A stretch of DNA of 64,000 nucleotides from Diaminobutyricibacter sp. McL0608 (GTDB lineage: Bacteria > Actinomycetota > Actinomycetes > Actinomycetales > Microbacteriaceae), in the NCBI RefSeq assembly GCF_039613825.1, contig NZ_CP154826.1, forward strand, positions 1,426,001 to 1,490,000. Direction: 5' to 3'. Below, piece after piece: positions 62,962-64,000 of this stretch (position 1 is the first letter of the stretch; the number at the start of each line of letters is the position of its first letter). The notes under the pieces are model-generated. The model saw only the letters and a list, made by a program, of their open reading frames with translations. It made no database searches and was not told the DNA's origin. The translations under genes were made by a program, and so were the position numbers.

Positions 62962-63641
62962 TGGGGGAGCTGTTCCAGCCCCGGCAGGATCCTCGGCCGG
63001 ACGATACCGTTTGGCCCGAGCTGCAGTGGCCGATGGACCCCTCGATCGAACTGCGCGGAAGCATCGTGACGCTGACCGGGGTGCGCGAACCGGAGCGCGA
63101 CGCGCGTGAGCTGTTCGCCGCGCTCGACGACGACGCGGTCTGGCGCCATATCGCCGGCCGGCCGGCCGATGTCGAGGCGCTGCAGGCGCGCCTCGAGGAC
63201 GCGCTTCAGCCCGGTCCGCGCTTCCAGTGGATCGTACGGCTGGCTGTTCCCTGTCGCGGACTGGCGGCGGGGACGGCGGTCGGCCAGACGTCGTATCTCG
63301 ACGTCTCGGCACCGGATACGCGGCTCGAGATCGGTTCGACCGCGTACCGGCAGGCGGTGTGGGCGTCCGGCGTCAATCCGGAGACGAAGCTGCTGCTGCT
63401 CGAGAACGCGTTCGACCGGCTCGGTGCCGGCCGGGTGCAGCTCAAGACGGACATCCGCAACGAGCGTTCGCAGCGGGCGATCGACCGCCTCGGCGCGCGC
63501 TATGAGGGTGTGCTCCGGCGCCACATGAGGCGTGCGGACGGCACCGTGCGCGACACCGTGATGTTCTCGATCCTCGCCGAAGAGTGGCCGGATGTGCGCA
63601 GTGGGCTGAACGAGCGCGTGCGCTCAGCATCCGCCGGTTAA
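62961..63641 (+). CDS. GNAT-family N-acetyltransferase (RimJ-like)
   Basis: 226 residues. The pattern GSIVTLTGVREPERDARELF, TRLEIGSTAYRQAVWASGVN and RVQLKTDIRNERSQRAIDRLGARYEG is that of the RimJ/RimL type that acetylates protein N-termini or small amines. Coupled to the DUF2004 gene. Its TAA stop forms the start of the ffh -10 box. Confidence 0.82.
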   Translation: MGELFQPRQDPRPDDTVWPELQWPMDPSIELRGSIVTLTGVREPERDARELFAALDDDAVWRHIAGRPADVEALQARLEDALQPGPRFQWIVRLAVPCRGLAAGTAVGQTSYLDVSAPDTRLEIGSTAYRQAVWASGVNPETKLLLLENAFDRLGAGRVQLKTDIRNERSQRAIDRLGARYEGVLRRHMRRADGTVRDTVMFSILAEEWPDVRSGLNERVRSASAG

Positions 63642-63644
63642 ACT
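63639..63644 (+). promoter_or_regulatory. -10 box of ffh made from the GNAT stop codon
   Basis: TAAACT; the first three bases are the stop of the preceding gene. The ffh ATG follows after nine bases. Confidence 0.5.
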
Positions 63645-63653
63645 GTCTGGACC

Positions 63654-64000
63654 ATGGCTACTTTCGGAACCCTGTCTGACAGGCTCGCAGACACCTTCAA
63701 GAACCTCCGCACCAAGGGCAAGCTGACGCCCGCGGATGTCGACGGCACCGTTCGCGAGATCCGTCGCGCACTCCTCGATGCCGACGTCTCGCTCGACGTC
63801 GTCAAGGCGTTCACGGCGACCGTGCGCGAGCGCGCGCTCAGCGACGAGGTCAACAAGGCACTGAACCCTGCCCAGCAGGTCGTACAGATCGTCAACGAAG
63901 AACTCGTGACGATCCTCGGCGGGCAGCAGCGCCGTCTGCAGTTCGCGAAGAAGCCGCCGACCGTCATCATGCTCGCGGGCCTCCAGGGTGCAGGCAAGAC
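63654..64000 (+). CDS. ffh: Signal recognition particle protein Ffh, 3' end cut by window
   Basis: The GTPase that binds signal peptides and 4.5S RNA. Only the N domain (MATFGTLSDRLADTFKNLRT, helices to about residue 90) and the beginning of the G1 loop (LAGLQGAGK) are in the window. The rest, including the M domain, lies beyond base 64000. Confidence 0.96.
   Translation, partial: MATFGTLSDRLADTFKNLRTKGKLTPADVDGTVREIRRALLDADVSLDVVKAFTATVRERALSDEVNKALNPAQQVVQIVNEELVTILGGQQRRLQFAKKPPTVIMLAGLQGAGK

Noticed and set aside
1-64000. CRISPR array
   Set aside because: I found no set of regularly spaced repeats; the only tandem repeat is the in-frame 36-bp pair in the copper ATPase gene.

Overview
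The window is high-GC chromosomal DNA from an actinobacterium, most likely a member of the Microbacteriaceae (Leifsonia/Cryobacterium-like). The clues are the gene order leuC-leuD-murA-plsC-gpsA-ddl ... thiL-rsmD-recG-coaD, the run DUF177-rpmF-rnc-mutM ... smc-ftsY-ffh, the many GTG starts, and the many start codons that sit only 6 to 8 bases after a TANNNT -10 box, which is the actinobacterial leaderless-mRNA pattern. No taxonomic search was possible. Layout: 1-7.7 kb is core metabolism (3' part of leuB, ilvE, an aminotransferase facing a LysR regulator, an FAH-family enzyme, gltX, a thioredoxin-reductase-like flavoprotein). It ends at tRNA-Gln(CTG). From 7.8 to 16.8 kb lies a poorly conserved stretch of small membrane proteins, a large secreted beta-helix protein, decayed gene remnants, a DUF1992 (DnaJC28-type) protein with a 47-residue DnaJ-type zinc-finger protein beside it, and an MBL-fold hydrolase. 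From 16.8 to 20 kb there is a CopB-type copper ATPase behind a CsoR-like operator, and a lipid kinase. tRNA-Glu(CTC) at 20.03 kb marks the start of the accessory island. The island (20.15 to about 28.7 kb) holds a decayed tyrosine integrase, a methyltransferase, a deazaflavin-type oxidoreductase, two copies of a serine resolvase (one broken) flanking a small cassette with a CPCC protein, a WapI-type immunity protein and a YCII protein, and then an OLD-family ATPase/TOPRIM nuclease that is a plausible phage-defence gene. From 29 kb on the DNA is dense core genome: a yybP-ykoY (manganese) riboswitch controls terC, which is coupled to a PP2C phosphatase. Then a leucine-rich leader peptide precedes leuC-leuD-murA-plsC-gpsA-ddl. 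After that come thiL, rsmD, a TPR-like protein, recG, coaD, a MoxR/DUF58/transglutaminase operon, DUF177-rpmF-rnc-mutM, a complete branched-chain amino acid ABC importer (livKHMGF), smc, a CHAD protein, ftsY, a DUF2004 protein, a GNAT protein and the start of ffh. Branched-chain amino acids are a theme: leuB and ilvE at the left end, an attenuated leuCD operon in the middle and the liv importer on the right. The protein-targeting genes ftsY and ffh lie within 2.5 kb of each other. The most interesting signals are regulatory rather than new genes: a leaderless leucine leader peptide whose Leu codons can pair with the leuC ribosome binding site; a Mn2+ riboswitch with a readable translational switch; several places where the stop codon of one gene forms part of the -10 box of the next; and two divergent -10 boxes that share the same TA step.
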